From: Lewinellaceae bacterium
Lineage (GTDB): Bacteria; Bacteroidota; Bacteroidia; Chitinophagales; Saprospiraceae
Direction: 5' to 3'
Length of the DNA stretch: 64,000 nucleotides
NCBI GenBank assembly: GCA_020636025.1
Contig: JACJYQ010000008.1
Location: 186,001 to 250,000, forward strand
Every line of letters begins with the position of its first letter. Position 1 is the first letter of the stretch. The position numbers and the translations under genes are program-made. The notes beneath the pieces were generated by a model. It had not been told where the DNA came from. It did not search any database and was given only the letters and a program-made list of their open reading frames with translations. Shown piece after piece: positions 45,008 to 53,545 of this stretch.

Positions 45008-45670
45008 ACAAACAGCCCAGATAAGCACGTCCTTCTCTTTTTCTTCTTTACCAAACTTCAACTGGTAATTGTGCCAGAAATTATCCTTTTCGATACGGCC
45101 AATCGCTGTACCGGTATTCCCATCCCACATCAACTCCCTAATCCTGATATGCTTTCTGAAGTCAAGGGCTTTTAGACCATAAGCCTTGTATAAACTTTCC
45201 TTCGCCGTCCAAAACAGGTGATATAATTCAAAGCGAAAATTATCAGGAAATCCGGCAATGGCATCAAATTCATCCTCCCTGATAAACTTCGAAGCAATTG
45301 CCGGCATTTTTTCTACCAATACCTGAATGTCGCATCCGCAATTCTCTGAGGCAGTTAATGCGCCCACAAAACCATGCGAGTGACTGAGTGAGCAATACAA
45401 ATCAGGCTGATCCAGAAAAAAAGGTTTTGAAAAGGCATTTTTGGACAAAGGTAGGCGCTGATCCACCCCGGTAGTTTTGTGGAGAAGCCACCTGCTGGCC
45501 AGCCATTCCAGTCTTCTCAACTCATTTAACCGGGCTAATTCTTTGGATTCTTCCTCGCTCAAGGGAAGTTGTCCCTCAAAATAGGATTCCGGCTCGGCAA
45601 TATGCCAAAGACTGAATGTCATCCCCGGAAATGGAATAATGGTATTTAGCAGTGCCATAGCTAGTGGCAA
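45002..45670 (-). CDS. 4'-phosphopantetheinyl transferase, Sfp type
   Basis: 222 residues from the ATG at 45668-45670 (Met5 at 45658 is an alternative). Motifs: RLEWLASRWLL, LPLSKNAFSKPFF, YCSLSHSHGFVGAL, the metal-binding GCDIQ and FWTAKESLYKAYG. It transfers the phosphopantetheine arm of CoA to carrier proteins of fatty-acid, polyketide or peptide synthesis. In most Sfp-type enzymes the third motif is GxDIE; here the Glu is Gln, which leaves Asp and the Glu of KES as acidic ligands. No synthase genes are in the window. Confidence 0.92.
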   Translation of the reverse strand: MPLAMALLNTIIPFPGMTFSLWHIAEPESYFEGQLPLSEEESKELARLNELRRLEWLASRWLLHKTTGVDQRLPLSKNAFSKPFFLDQPDLYCSLSHSHGFVGALTASENCGCDIQVLVEKMPAIASKFIREDEFDAIAGFPDNFRFELYHLFWTAKESLYKAYGLKALDFRKHIRIRELMWDGNTGTAIGRIEKDNFWHNYQLKFGKEEKEKDVLIWAVCL

Positions 45671-45757
45671 AGGTGCAAAAGAATACTATGCGAATCAAGA
45701 AAGATAAGTGGGCCCATTGAATTTCCGATATTCGATTTCCGATTGCTGATTTGTTTT

Positions 45758-45784
45758 CGCAGATTCTACAGAGAAAAATCTGCG
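45758..45784. repeat. Short CAGATT-family repeat
   Basis: CGCAGATTCTACAG at the left and AAATCTGCG at the right can form a hairpin with 8-bp arms. It is a shortened relative of the 50-bp copies at 34267 and 41037. Confidence 0.7.
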
Positions 45785-45832
45785 AAAAAAAACGCTGCCC
45801 GGAACAAAGCCCGAACAGCGTTAGATCACCAA
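45784..45832 (-). terminator. Rho-independent terminator of the Asp-box T9SS gene
   Basis: AACGCTG (45791-45797) pairs with CAGCGTT (45826-45832). On the minus strand a long T-run follows. It merges with the CAGATT-family repeat. Confidence 0.85.
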
Positions 45833-45854
45833 AGTTAAACTATTATAGAAGGTA

Positions 45855-48638
45855 TTATCTGGCTACAATAAATCGCTCGGATAATGTATTGTCTGAAGTT
45901 TGTAGAGTCAACACATAAATTCCCGGCTCAAATCCGGAAGCATCCACTTCAAAGTTCAGGTCGCCTGCGGCATGCCAGTCATTGCTGGCAAAACTTTTCA
46001 CCAAACGACCTTGAATACTTCGTACATAAAGGCTGTAATTTCCGTCTTTTGGTAAGCTGATATTTACGTACAACCTGAATGTTGTTGGATTTGGGAAACA
46101 ACTCAAATTCATTTCTTCCGTGTTGATTTCTGCTTCCTTAGACCTGTTGGCTGATTCCGACAATGAATTCCCGAATTGCCATTTATCGGCTTTTTTTGCG
46201 GCTGGTGGTATATTACACTTCCCAATAAGCGCCCAGTAATCACAACCCTGTTTAGCCCAAAAACCCGTGGTCATATCCACATAGTCTCCAGCCTGCATGA
46301 TTACTTTGCCCCCCGGATTAACAGTGCCGTCCGTACTGATAAAATCCTCGGCCATGTATAATCCCGATGGAATGCCACCACCAATAAACATATTGGCGAC
46401 ACAAGTATTCAACATGGTAAAATAATCGGTGGTGAACATACCTCTGCCATGCGTAGCAGCCGCTACCAGATGGTCGCTACTGCGATATTCCAGCATATCC
46501 ACACGAACATTGGCCAGTCCAAACGTATTCGTTGGCCACCATTGGGTGTTTACGCCATCCAAATCATCCGCGCTCCAGATACCCAGCTCGGTTGCCAGCA
46601 TTACCTGGTCATGGTTGAATGGATTGAACATAGCCCAGCGAACGGGCATATCTGGCAGGTCATTATCCAGATCCACCCAATTGTTGCCACCGTCGGTTGA
46701 TTCCCAAATACTGTTTACCCCGTAATTAGGAAAAATAACCAGCAGGTGGTTTTCATTACCCGGTTCCACTTCAATACAGGCAACACCGGTGAAAGGCATA
46801 GAAGGATCACGTGGCAAAACAGTCCGGGTAGTAGCACCTGCCTGGTCGGCATCATCAATTCTGATAATCCTGCCACCAGTCGTACCCACATAAAGGCGGT
46901 TTGCAGTTACCGGCGCTACAGTCAGAGCACTCAATTTACCTCCGTTAAACTCTGTTATTCTGTCAAAAGTGATGGTATTGGAACTGCCTACTGAGCTCAT
47001 TCTACCCAACGTATCTGAGTTGTCCGAGAAGTAAAAGATATCATTGGCATTGTCATAATCAGCGGGTGTGGCGAACAGGGTTCCTTTCTTAGAGTTTAGA
47101 AAGGTTGAAAAACTGCCGCCGCCATCGGTTGACAAGAAGAATTGACGGTTTTGAGAACCGGTAATCTGGATATCGGGATTGTCCTGGTCTATAAAACAAT
47201 AAGCGCCATCATTTCCGGTTGGTCGGTCAGTATCATTTAGACCAGCATTATTAAAACGCCGGGTTCCATTATCCTGGGTGCCCCCCAACATATAATTGGA
47301 GCCCGCATCCGGATGCAGCGCATTGGCATAAAACTGAGTAACGTTGTAGGTTTTATTCTTCGCTGCGAGTGTAGGAGTTCCAGCAGAAGCATTGGTGCAA
47401 CGATAAACACCTCCATCACAACCAAAAATCATTTCATTGGAATTGCCTGGCCGGTAGGAAATGGCATGGTTATCTGCGTGGATCGTCCCATCCTCGTTCC
47501 AGGTGGCACCCGCATCATCGGAATACGCCATGTCGCGGCTGCCGAGCCAAATTCGGTCGGCATCGTTGGGATCAACCGCCATGATAAAAGCATACCAGCA
47601 AATGGTTCCCAAATCAGGGGAGGTCGCAACGGTAGGCCATGTTGACCCGCCATCATCCGAGCGTACAACCGTACCACAGGTACCATCAGTCGCTTCGAAT
47701 GCGGCATATACAACGTTTGCATTACCAGGCATACAAGCCAATTCAACCCGGTTGAATGACACAGGAAAATTCATGCTGGATAGCTTACTCCAGGATCCAC
47801 TGCGAAAAACGTGGATTCCATTGGAATTAAATGTCGCATAAATATCTCCGTTGGCGTCTATTTCCAGATCCTGAGCATTGTTCGTACCAGCTGTACGCAC
47901 TTGTTGGAAAGAAGCACCTTGATCAATAGATCTCCAGACTCCTTTATTGGTGCCGGCATAGATTTGTCCGGCATTATCCACCACGATGTCATTGATGTTG
48001 GCAAAATCGTCGTTTGGATTGCTAGGTATGGTAAACGGCAACACTGTCCAGTTATCGCCGCCATCAGACGAGCGCCAGATTCCCAAACCGTTTTCAATGC
48101 CAAAAGCAAATCCTTGCTCCCCTGTACCGAAGTACATAATGTCCGGATCTAATGGGCTTTGTGCAATGCTGGTAATATTCAGGTTGTCAAAAAAATCGTT
48201 GCTTTTGGTCCATGATGGTGTGCCTGCATCAATATTGGTAGTGTGCCACAATCCTCCCGAAACACCTCCTGCCCACACTGTTTTCCAGGTGGGGTCGTTG
48301 GCATCAAAGATCAGCCCCCTGGTTCGGCCACCCACGTTGTTTGGACCGCGCTCATTCCAGTAAATCGGAATAGCGCTTTCTTTTTCAGCCATTTGGGCTC
48401 TTTTTTCGTCAGCTATTCTTTTAGCTACTAAAAGCCTTTCCCGTGGAATGGTATTGGTGGCCGGATCGCGGGTCATCATAAACTCCTGTTCGAAACGTCC
48501 GGCAATGGTGTATTGGAGTTGCGATTCGTCTTCTTCGGATTCAAAATTCAGAAAATTGGCATGCCAATTCTGAATCAAAAACCAGGCGCCAAAGCAAGCA
48601 AAAAGACCAATCGCTGTTATTTTCATTATCTTTTTCAT
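45855..48638 (-). CDS. Secreted Asp-box (BNR) propeller protein with T9SS sorting domain
   Basis: 927 residues. After an N-terminal anchor or signal (IGLFACFGAWFLIQNW), the body is a sortilin/xyloglucanase-like beta-propeller with repeated Asp boxes: RSSDGGDNWTV, RSIDQGASF, RSDDGGSTWPTV, YSDDAGATW, STDGGGSFSTF and ESTDGGNNWVD. The last 75 residues are a T9SS type A domain (LSCFPNPTTFRLYVN, YVRSIQGRLVKSF, GIYVLTLQT). Such proteins are often annotated as glycosyl hydrolases, but the propeller alone does not prove activity; no GH74 acid pair was located. It is exported to the surface or medium. The fibre-like protein gene lies upstream on the same strand. Confidence 0.9.
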   Translation of the reverse strand: MKKIMKITAIGLFACFGAWFLIQNWHANFLNFESEEDESQLQYTIAGRFEQEFMMTRDPATNTIPRERLLVAKRIADEKRAQMAEKESAIPIYWNERGPNNVGGRTRGLIFDANDPTWKTVWAGGVSGGLWHTTNIDAGTPSWTKSNDFFDNLNITSIAQSPLDPDIMYFGTGEQGFAFGIENGLGIWRSSDGGDNWTVLPFTIPSNPNDDFANINDIVVDNAGQIYAGTNKGVWRSIDQGASFQQVRTAGTNNAQDLEIDANGDIYATFNSNGIHVFRSGSWSKLSSMNFPVSFNRVELACMPGNANVVYAAFEATDGTCGTVVRSDDGGSTWPTVATSPDLGTICWYAFIMAVDPNDADRIWLGSRDMAYSDDAGATWNEDGTIHADNHAISYRPGNSNEMIFGCDGGVYRCTNASAGTPTLAAKNKTYNVTQFYANALHPDAGSNYMLGGTQDNGTRRFNNAGLNDTDRPTGNDGAYCFIDQDNPDIQITGSQNRQFFLSTDGGGSFSTFLNSKKGTLFATPADYDNANDIFYFSDNSDTLGRMSSVGSSNTITFDRITEFNGGKLSALTVAPVTANRLYVGTTGGRIIRIDDADQAGATTRTVLPRDPSMPFTGVACIEVEPGNENHLLVIFPNYGVNSIWESTDGGNNWVDLDNDLPDMPVRWAMFNPFNHDQVMLATELGIWSADDLDGVNTQWWPTNTFGLANVRVDMLEYRSSDHLVAAATHGRGMFTTDYFTMLNTCVANMFIGGGIPSGLYMAEDFISTDGTVNPGGKVIMQAGDYVDMTTGFWAKQGCDYWALIGKCNIPPAAKKADKWQFGNSLSESANRSKEAEINTEEMNLSCFPNPTTFRLYVNISLPKDGNYSLYVRSIQGRLVKSFASNDWHAAGDLNFEVDASGFEPGIYVLTLQTSDNTLSERFIVAR

Positions 48639-48663
48639 AACGCGATGTGTTTGTGGTTTTTAG

Positions 48664-50019
48664 TTATTGCTTACCTGTTGACATTTGCTTCTGAAGCGAA
48701 TCAATTTGTTTTTGTTGTTCTATGATGATCAAGGTGAGTTGTTCAACTTTCTCGAGCAATACTCGTTGATTTTCACCCAATTCAATGCCTCCAGCCTGCG
48801 CTACTTCATCCGCAGATGGAACACCAGGCAGGTGTTTATTTTCCAGGATAAATGTCTCCCAGGATCGGATATCAGGAGTTGGGTTATCAAAAACATAGTC
48901 CGGCCAGCTTGCCTGGAGGGCTACACGTACTTCTTCTGCAATCACTTTTCCGCCTACGCTCAACAGATACCCGGTGCCATAGTTGGATGCGCCGATTTTC
49001 ATGCGCTGATCAAAGTTCGACTCACCAGAAACGTCAAGTTGCCCTTGGAGATTAGTATTGTTGGATACATCAAGGGTCCCATTCAATGTAGTATTTCCAT
49101 CAACTGTAGCATCATTCGATACAGTCAAATCGTCGCCAACCGTTAATTGATCGTCTACAGCTACATCTCCGGTAACCCGGGTGTCTCCACCGATGGTCAG
49201 GAGGTAAGCAGCATCCGGAGTGACGGTACCGATACCCACGTTTGTGCCGTCATCAAATATTTGACTGTCACCCAATTTGCTGGAAGGATTGTCGGGAGGG
49301 AGAAAACGAGCCAGGCGATTGGGAGTCCCCTCAATATCACCGGTAGAAAGCAGTTTTTCCCAGCTATCCGTCCAGGAGCCATTGTTTTCCTGTTCGCGAC
49401 GGTTCCAGATACCATCTTGTCCAAAGAACAATTGATGGTCATAAGCTCCACCACCTGGCGCAAGGCTCAGTACGCCGCCAAAATCATTAACCCCTGCCAT
49501 AGCCGGTACAGCCAGGGTAGAACGCAATTTCTGTTCGAAATAGGCTTCGTCTGTGTAAGTATTGGGAGCATCATTGGCTACCGAAAGCTGATCGAAATGA
49601 ATGCGCCCGTGGAAGCGCCCGGAAGTGTGGGTGTTGCCAACAACATCCAGGTTAAATGATGGTGTCAAAGTACCGATACCTACCAGTCCGGCAGGGGTGA
49701 TGATCATTCTATCTGTCAAACTGGTGCCATTATTGGTACTAAAAATCATGTCTGCCGTTAATGAACCTGGCGAAGACGCCCGTGTAAAGGACTTGATGGT
49801 GGCACCCAGTTCAATCTCACCGATAGCAGTAAGTCCGCGCCATTGCAGTGTACCCAGGATGTCGCCTACCTGCAGTCCTGTTGGCGAAATAATTTTAGCG
49901 CTGTTGTGGCGATACATATACAATTCAGGATTAACGCCAGAGGCCTGAGCATGAATTTCCTGGGTAAAGAAGTTTAGCAGCAAAGCAAGTGCTGCAAGCG
50001 GAAGGCATTTTTTGTTCAT
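48664..50019 (-). CDS. Tail-fibre-like secreted protein
   Basis: 451 residues. A signal peptide (LPLAALALLLNFFTQEIHA) is followed by a beta-rich region with GNVGIGT-like phrases (GLVGIGTLTPSFNLDVVGN and NVGIGTVTPDAAYLLTIGG) and a stretch of short right-handed repeats (VTGDVAVDDQLTVGDDLTVS and similar). The C-terminal segment HLPGVPSADEVAQAGG, followed by an LLEKVEQLTLIIIEQQKQIDSL coiled coil, is a recurrent end of Bacteroidota fibre-like surface proteins. It is likely a trimeric surface fibre. It lies 25 bp upstream of the Asp-box gene and may be in one operon with it. Confidence 0.85.
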   Translation of the reverse strand: MNKKCLPLAALALLLNFFTQEIHAQASGVNPELYMYRHNSAKIISPTGLQVGDILGTLQWRGLTAIGEIELGATIKSFTRASSPGSLTADMIFSTNNGTSLTDRMIITPAGLVGIGTLTPSFNLDVVGNTHTSGRFHGRIHFDQLSVANDAPNTYTDEAYFEQKLRSTLAVPAMAGVNDFGGVLSLAPGGGAYDHQLFFGQDGIWNRREQENNGSWTDSWEKLLSTGDIEGTPNRLARFLPPDNPSSKLGDSQIFDDGTNVGIGTVTPDAAYLLTIGGDTRVTGDVAVDDQLTVGDDLTVSNDATVDGNTTLNGTLDVSNNTNLQGQLDVSGESNFDQRMKIGASNYGTGYLLSVGGKVIAEEVRVALQASWPDYVFDNPTPDIRSWETFILENKHLPGVPSADEVAQAGGIELGENQRVLLEKVEQLTLIIIEQQKQIDSLQKQMSTGKQ

Positions 50020-50117
50020 TTTGTCAATTTTTGAGATGTGAAAGCAATAAAGTTATTTCCGTTTTATGCCTTGCTTTATTGTTCTGTGAACTGTGGAAGT
50101 GATAAATCTCAAAAATT

Positions 50118-50155
50118 AAACGTCCCTGGTTCAAGGGCATGAACCAGGGACGTTT
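50118..50155. terminator. Perfect 16-bp hairpin, probable bidirectional terminator
   Basis: AAACGTCCCTGGTTCA (50118-50133) pairs exactly with 50140-50155 around a 6-nt loop. On the minus strand the stem is followed by TTTAATTTTT, so it can end the small barrel-like gene. Confidence 0.85.
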
Positions 50156-50162
50156 ATTAAAC

Positions 50163-50250
50163 TTGGATATTGGAAATTCCTTGTTGGATATTGGAAATTC
50201 AGATAAAAGCCGGTAAAGCCTAATGAAAATCCAATATCCAACAAGGAATT
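50163..50250. repeat. Direct and inverted copies of a TTGGATATTGGAAATTC word
   Basis: The 17-mer occurs at 50163-50179 and 50183-50199 in direct orientation. An inverted copy of AATTCCTTGTTGGATATTGG (50175-50194) runs to 50250, so a 21-bp stem can form between 50175-50195 and 50230-50250. Confidence 0.8.
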
Positions 50251-50295
50251 CTCAACACCCAATAATATTCAGCAATGGTAATTGTTCCTTTTTCA

Positions 50296-50826
50296 TTAAA
50301 AGCACAATCCAAAACTAAGTCCCAACGGGATGAATAAAATATTCGGATTGTCTGATTCCCAATTATCCGATTTAAAAAATGGGAATTGACCGTATACCCG
50401 AAAGTTGAATTTTTGTGTAACCAAAGGCTGCCTTCTATATCCAATGATTGGGTAAAGCACATAATCACGATAATCACCACTTTTAAAACTGGTTCCTCCC
50501 ATTCCAATTTCAAAGAAGTTTTTCCTTTTCCCTACGTTGAAGGTAATTCGATGTGGAATTGTTCTGTATGTTCTGGCTGGAGCGCAGGGACCAAAAATGC
50601 AAATTTTGAATTCTTCATTGTATCCTACGCCTATACTTGCAGAGAAAAACATATAGGTGTTTATTGGAAACAGCCGTTCGTAGTTTATTGAAATTAATGA
50701 GGCGTCGGCAAGCAGATTCATATATACTGAATTTGCTGGCCTTTTGACCCTGCTGCTGTCTGAATGTTGGGCATACATACCTGAACCAATGAATAGAAAA
50801 CTGAAGATGATCAATATGTTTTTCAT
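50296..50826 (-). CDS. Small secreted beta-barrel-like protein
   Basis: 176 residues. A signal peptide (IFSFLFIGSGMYAQ) is followed by an alternating beta pattern (SVYMNLLADASLISINYERLF, YMFFSASIGVGYN, KNFFEIGMGG, FNFRVYGQFPFF) ending in FIPLGLSFGLCF, a terminal strand with an aromatic end as in outer-membrane barrels. Eight or so strands fit the length. Function unknown. There are two cysteines close together in CIFGPCAPA, perhaps a disulfide. Confidence 0.7.
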   Translation of the reverse strand: MKNILIIFSFLFIGSGMYAQHSDSSRVKRPANSVYMNLLADASLISINYERLFPINTYMFFSASIGVGYNEEFKICIFGPCAPARTYRTIPHRITFNVGKRKNFFEIGMGGTSFKSGDYRDYVLYPIIGYRRQPLVTQKFNFRVYGQFPFFKSDNWESDNPNILFIPLGLSFGLCF

Positions 50827-50970
50827 GGCCTGAGTTCTTTCTTAAATTTCACCTTACAATCTTATACATATTTAGAGGCAATTACTCATGACCTGACTTA
50901 TGGATGTTTATGATTGGTGTCATTAAGGCTTGTTATGTTTCACACTGCTTTACAATAATTACATATAAAC

Positions 50971-51012
50971 TTTATCACCCTGCTTTGTAACAACACAAAG
51001 CAGGGTGATAAA
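50971..51012. terminator. Perfect 18-bp hairpin after hutH
   Basis: Positions 50971-50988 pair exactly with 50995-51012 around a 6-nt loop (AACAAC). It is placed at the end of the minus-strand histidine ammonia-lyase gene. Confidence 0.85.
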
Positions 51013-51066
51013 CCTCTCACGTTTCCGCCTGCACCCAATCAATAGACTCAAGTGCGGCGTATCTAT

Positions 51067-52578
51067 TTATGCTGAAAACAAATCAACCGGCACCCCGCTC
51101 TTCAAAAACACCCTCGTCGCCTCCAGATCATCGCTGAGTATCCGGTCCTCATCCAATTTCGGAACCACCTGGCGATATCGTTTATGCAAGTCCTCAATTT
51201 TGGCAGACGAAAGCAAAGGCCTACGAAACTCCAGCGCCTGCATGGCTGTCATGAATTCAATGGCCAGCAAACGCTCGAGGTTATGCACCACACGATAGGC
51301 TTTGGTAGCCGCATTCGCTGCCATACTCACATGATCTTCCTGGCCATTACAACTCACAATGCTATCGGCAGAGGCAGGTGTACAAAGTGTTTTATTCTGG
51401 CTAACAATGGATGCAGCGGTATACTGGGCGATCATCAAACCTGAATTGAGACCGGGGTTTTGCACTAAAAAGGCGGGAAGTCCGCGCTGGCCGCTGATCA
51501 TCTGATACACTCGGCGTTCAGAAATGCTACCCAACTCCGAGAGTGCCAACGCCAGATGATCCAATGGTAATGCCAAAGGTTGCGCGTGAAAATTGCCTCC
51601 GGAAACAATAAGGTCGTCATCAGGGAAAATATTGGGATTATCGGTCACGGAGTTCAACTCCGTACCTACCATGCTTTCTATATAGGCCAAGGCATCTTTG
51701 CTGGCGCCATGCACTTGTGGCACGCATCGGAAAGCATAAGGATCCTGAACGCTGGTTTTATCAGCACTGGCAATTCCGCTGTCTGACAACAGACTCGATA
51801 TCCGTTTCGCCGTCAGCAATTGCCCCTGATGTGGTCTTACCTGATGGATATGCATATCAAGTGGCGACAGTCGACAGTTAAAAGCGTCATACCCAATGGC
51901 CGCATTCAAATCCGCCAGTTGTGATAAGCGACGACTTTCGATAAGGCACCAGGAACCGTAGGCCAGAGAAAACTGGGTGCCGTTTAACAGCGCAAGCGCT
52001 TCCTTAGCCTTGAAAGTCATTGGTTCCCAGCCTTTTTCTTTCAAAACAGCAGAAGCAGGAACCCTTTTACCCTTGTACCAGACTTCGCCAAGGCCAACTA
52101 AAGGAAGGCTCAAATGCGCCAGCGGAGCCAAATCGCCGGATGCCCCTAGAGAGCCCAGTTCAAAGACTACCGGGTAAATTTCTTCGTTGTAAAAATCAAT
52201 GAGCCGCTCCACCAGTTCTTCGCGTACAGCTGAGTGCCCGTACGATAGGCTCTGGATTTTCAAGAGCAACATGATTCTGACAAGCTCCTGAGGTACCGTG
52301 TCGCCCATGCCGGCAGCATGGCTTTTCACCAGATTTAATTGCAACGTTTCGATATCAGCGTCTGAAATTCTGATGTCGCACAGCGAGCCGAAACCCGTGT
52401 TGATGCCATAATACAGCACATCTGCATTGTTGAGCTTGCTATCCAGGTAATCACGGCATTTCCTGATTCTCTGGCGGCTTTCCTCCGAAAGTCCGATCTT
52501 TGTGGTGGTGGCCTGCAAATGAGCAATGGTCTCCAGGCTCAGCAGGCCTGGGTTAATTTCGTAATTTGGTTTGGACAT
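51067..52578 (-). CDS. hutH: Histidine ammonia-lyase
   Basis: 503 residues, usual size. The MIO cofactor triad Ala146-Ser147-Gly148 is in GSLGASGDLAPLAH. The catalytic tyrosine is in YYGINTGFGSL, and His87 in LVKSHAAGMG is the residue that distinguishes histidine from tyrosine and phenylalanine lyases. It deaminates histidine to urocanate. No hutU, hutI or hutG is next to it, so the pathway genes must be elsewhere, or urocanate feeds another use. A TAATTTTG box on the minus strand (52601-52608) lies 23 bp before the ATG. Confidence 0.93.
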   Translation of the reverse strand: MSKPNYEINPGLLSLETIAHLQATTTKIGLSEESRQRIRKCRDYLDSKLNNADVLYYGINTGFGSLCDIRISDADIETLQLNLVKSHAAGMGDTVPQELVRIMLLLKIQSLSYGHSAVREELVERLIDFYNEEIYPVVFELGSLGASGDLAPLAHLSLPLVGLGEVWYKGKRVPASAVLKEKGWEPMTFKAKEALALLNGTQFSLAYGSWCLIESRRLSQLADLNAAIGYDAFNCRLSPLDMHIHQVRPHQGQLLTAKRISSLLSDSGIASADKTSVQDPYAFRCVPQVHGASKDALAYIESMVGTELNSVTDNPNIFPDDDLIVSGGNFHAQPLALPLDHLALALSELGSISERRVYQMISGQRGLPAFLVQNPGLNSGLMIAQYTAASIVSQNKTLCTPASADSIVSCNGQEDHVSMAANAATKAYRVVHNLERLLAIEFMTAMQALEFRRPLLSSAKIEDLHKRYRQVVPKLDEDRILSDDLEATRVFLKSGVPVDLFSA

Positions 52579-52600
52579 ATCCTGCTTTTGAATTGCGGCG

Positions 52601-52608
52601 CAAAATTA
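52601..52608 (-). promoter_or_regulatory. TAnnTTTG -7 box for hutH
   Basis: CAAAATTA on the plus strand is TAATTTTG on the minus strand, 23 bp from the start codon. Confidence 0.4.
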
Positions 52609-52710
52609 CTCTTTCAGCGTCAAGTATTCATCACTTTGTATTCAGCCCCTTTTTTGTACAAATGGGATGTTAATCATTTGCAAACCGAAAAGCGGGAATT
52701 TTAAACAAGC

Positions 52711-52718
52711 TAATTTTG
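52711..52718 (+). promoter_or_regulatory. TAnnTTTG -7 box for the DUF1573 gene
   Basis: TAATTTTG, 53 bp before the ATG at 52771. The nearest TTTG (52677-52680) is 30 bp away, longer than usual. Confidence 0.35.
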
Positions 52719-52770
52719 CGATCGTTTTACGGTTATTCAAAAAATATTCTTTCACCAATTCATAAAAAAC

Positions 52771-53334
52771 ATGGAAAGGAACAAACAAATTCAAATCGGC
52801 TTGCTGGCGTTGCTGGCCATTCTGTTAATCGCTAATCTGTTTGGAGGCGGTTTCAAAAGCTGGCTCGGCAAATCAGAAGGCGACAAAATTCGCGCTGCGG
52901 CTGTTGGCCAAACTCAAAACAGTGGCAACATCCCAGGCACCAACATCAACGCTACTGCGATGCCAGCGGGAGCATCAGATGTGCCAACCGGCCCTACCAC
53001 CACCATTCAATACGAAAACAACGAGTACGAATTTTCCACAGTAGATGAGGGAGAAATTGTAAAGCACATTTACAAGTTTAAAAACACCGGTGATGTGCCG
53101 CTCGTGATCAGCAATTGTAAAGGATCTTGTGGTTGCACCGTTCCAACCTGGCCAAAAGAACCAATTCCTCCTGGTGGAAGCGGTGAAATCAAGGTTGAGT
53201 TCAATTCAAAAGGGAAACCTGGTCCACAGCGCAAGCAGGTAACAGTTACTGCCAATACCACACCAACAGAAACATTCCTGGTTATCAAAGGAGATGTTCG
53301 TGGTAAAGAGCAACCTGCCGCAAGAGGAAACTAA
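52771..53334 (+). CDS. Membrane-anchored DUF1573 protein
   Basis: 187 residues. An N-terminal helix (IGLLALLAILLIANLF) anchors the protein. A Thr/Pro-rich linker is followed by an immunoglobulin-like DUF1573 domain: IVKHIYKFKNTGDVPLVI, SNCKGSCGCTVPTWPKEPIPPGG, the family signature with three cysteines, and VEFNSKGKPGPQRKQVTV. Such domains are common in Bacteroidota envelope proteins; function unknown. It ends next to a heptamer array. Confidence 0.9.
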   Translation: MERNKQIQIGLLALLAILLIANLFGGGFKSWLGKSEGDKIRAAAVGQTQNSGNIPGTNINATAMPAGASDVPTGPTTTIQYENNEYEFSTVDEGEIVKHIYKFKNTGDVPLVISNCKGSCGCTVPTWPKEPIPPGGSGEIKVEFNSKGKPGPQRKQVTVTANTTPTETFLVIKGDVRGKEQPAARGN

Positions 53335-53341
53335 TTTTGAT

Positions 53342-53392
53342 AGTGCGGAGTGCGGAGTGCGGAGTGCGGAGTGCGGAGTGCGGAGTGCGGAG
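53342..53392. repeat. Heptamer tandem array AGTGCGG, seven copies
   Basis: Seven perfect copies of AGTGCGG (53342-53390) plus a partial copy follow the DUF1573 stop. The complementary heptamer array lies at 53480-53543, so the two can fold into one long hairpin between convergent genes. Confidence 0.95.
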
Positions 53393-53479
53393 TTAAAAAT
53401 ATTGAAGTAAATAAACAATTATATTTAGTGAATTAGATTAATTTACTAAACGCTTAAACTTCTTCCTGTTTTAATTCTA

Positions 53480-53543
53480 CACTCCGCTCTCCGCTCTCCG
53501 CTCTCCGCACTCCGCACTCAACACTCCGCACTCTGCACTCCGC
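53480..53543. repeat. Inverted heptamer array, CTCCGCA/CTCCGCT units
   Basis: About nine 7-bp units (ACTCCGC, TCTCCGC, with a few variants such as TCAACAC). This is the reverse complement type of the array at 53342-53392, and it abuts the stop of the minus-strand gene at 53546. Confidence 0.9.
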
Positions 53544-53545
53544 AT

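Noticed and set aside
53342..53543. Heptamer array as a possible CRISPR or minisatellite in a gene
   Set aside because: Units are only 7 bp without spacers, and the array is between two stop codons, so it does not alter a protein.
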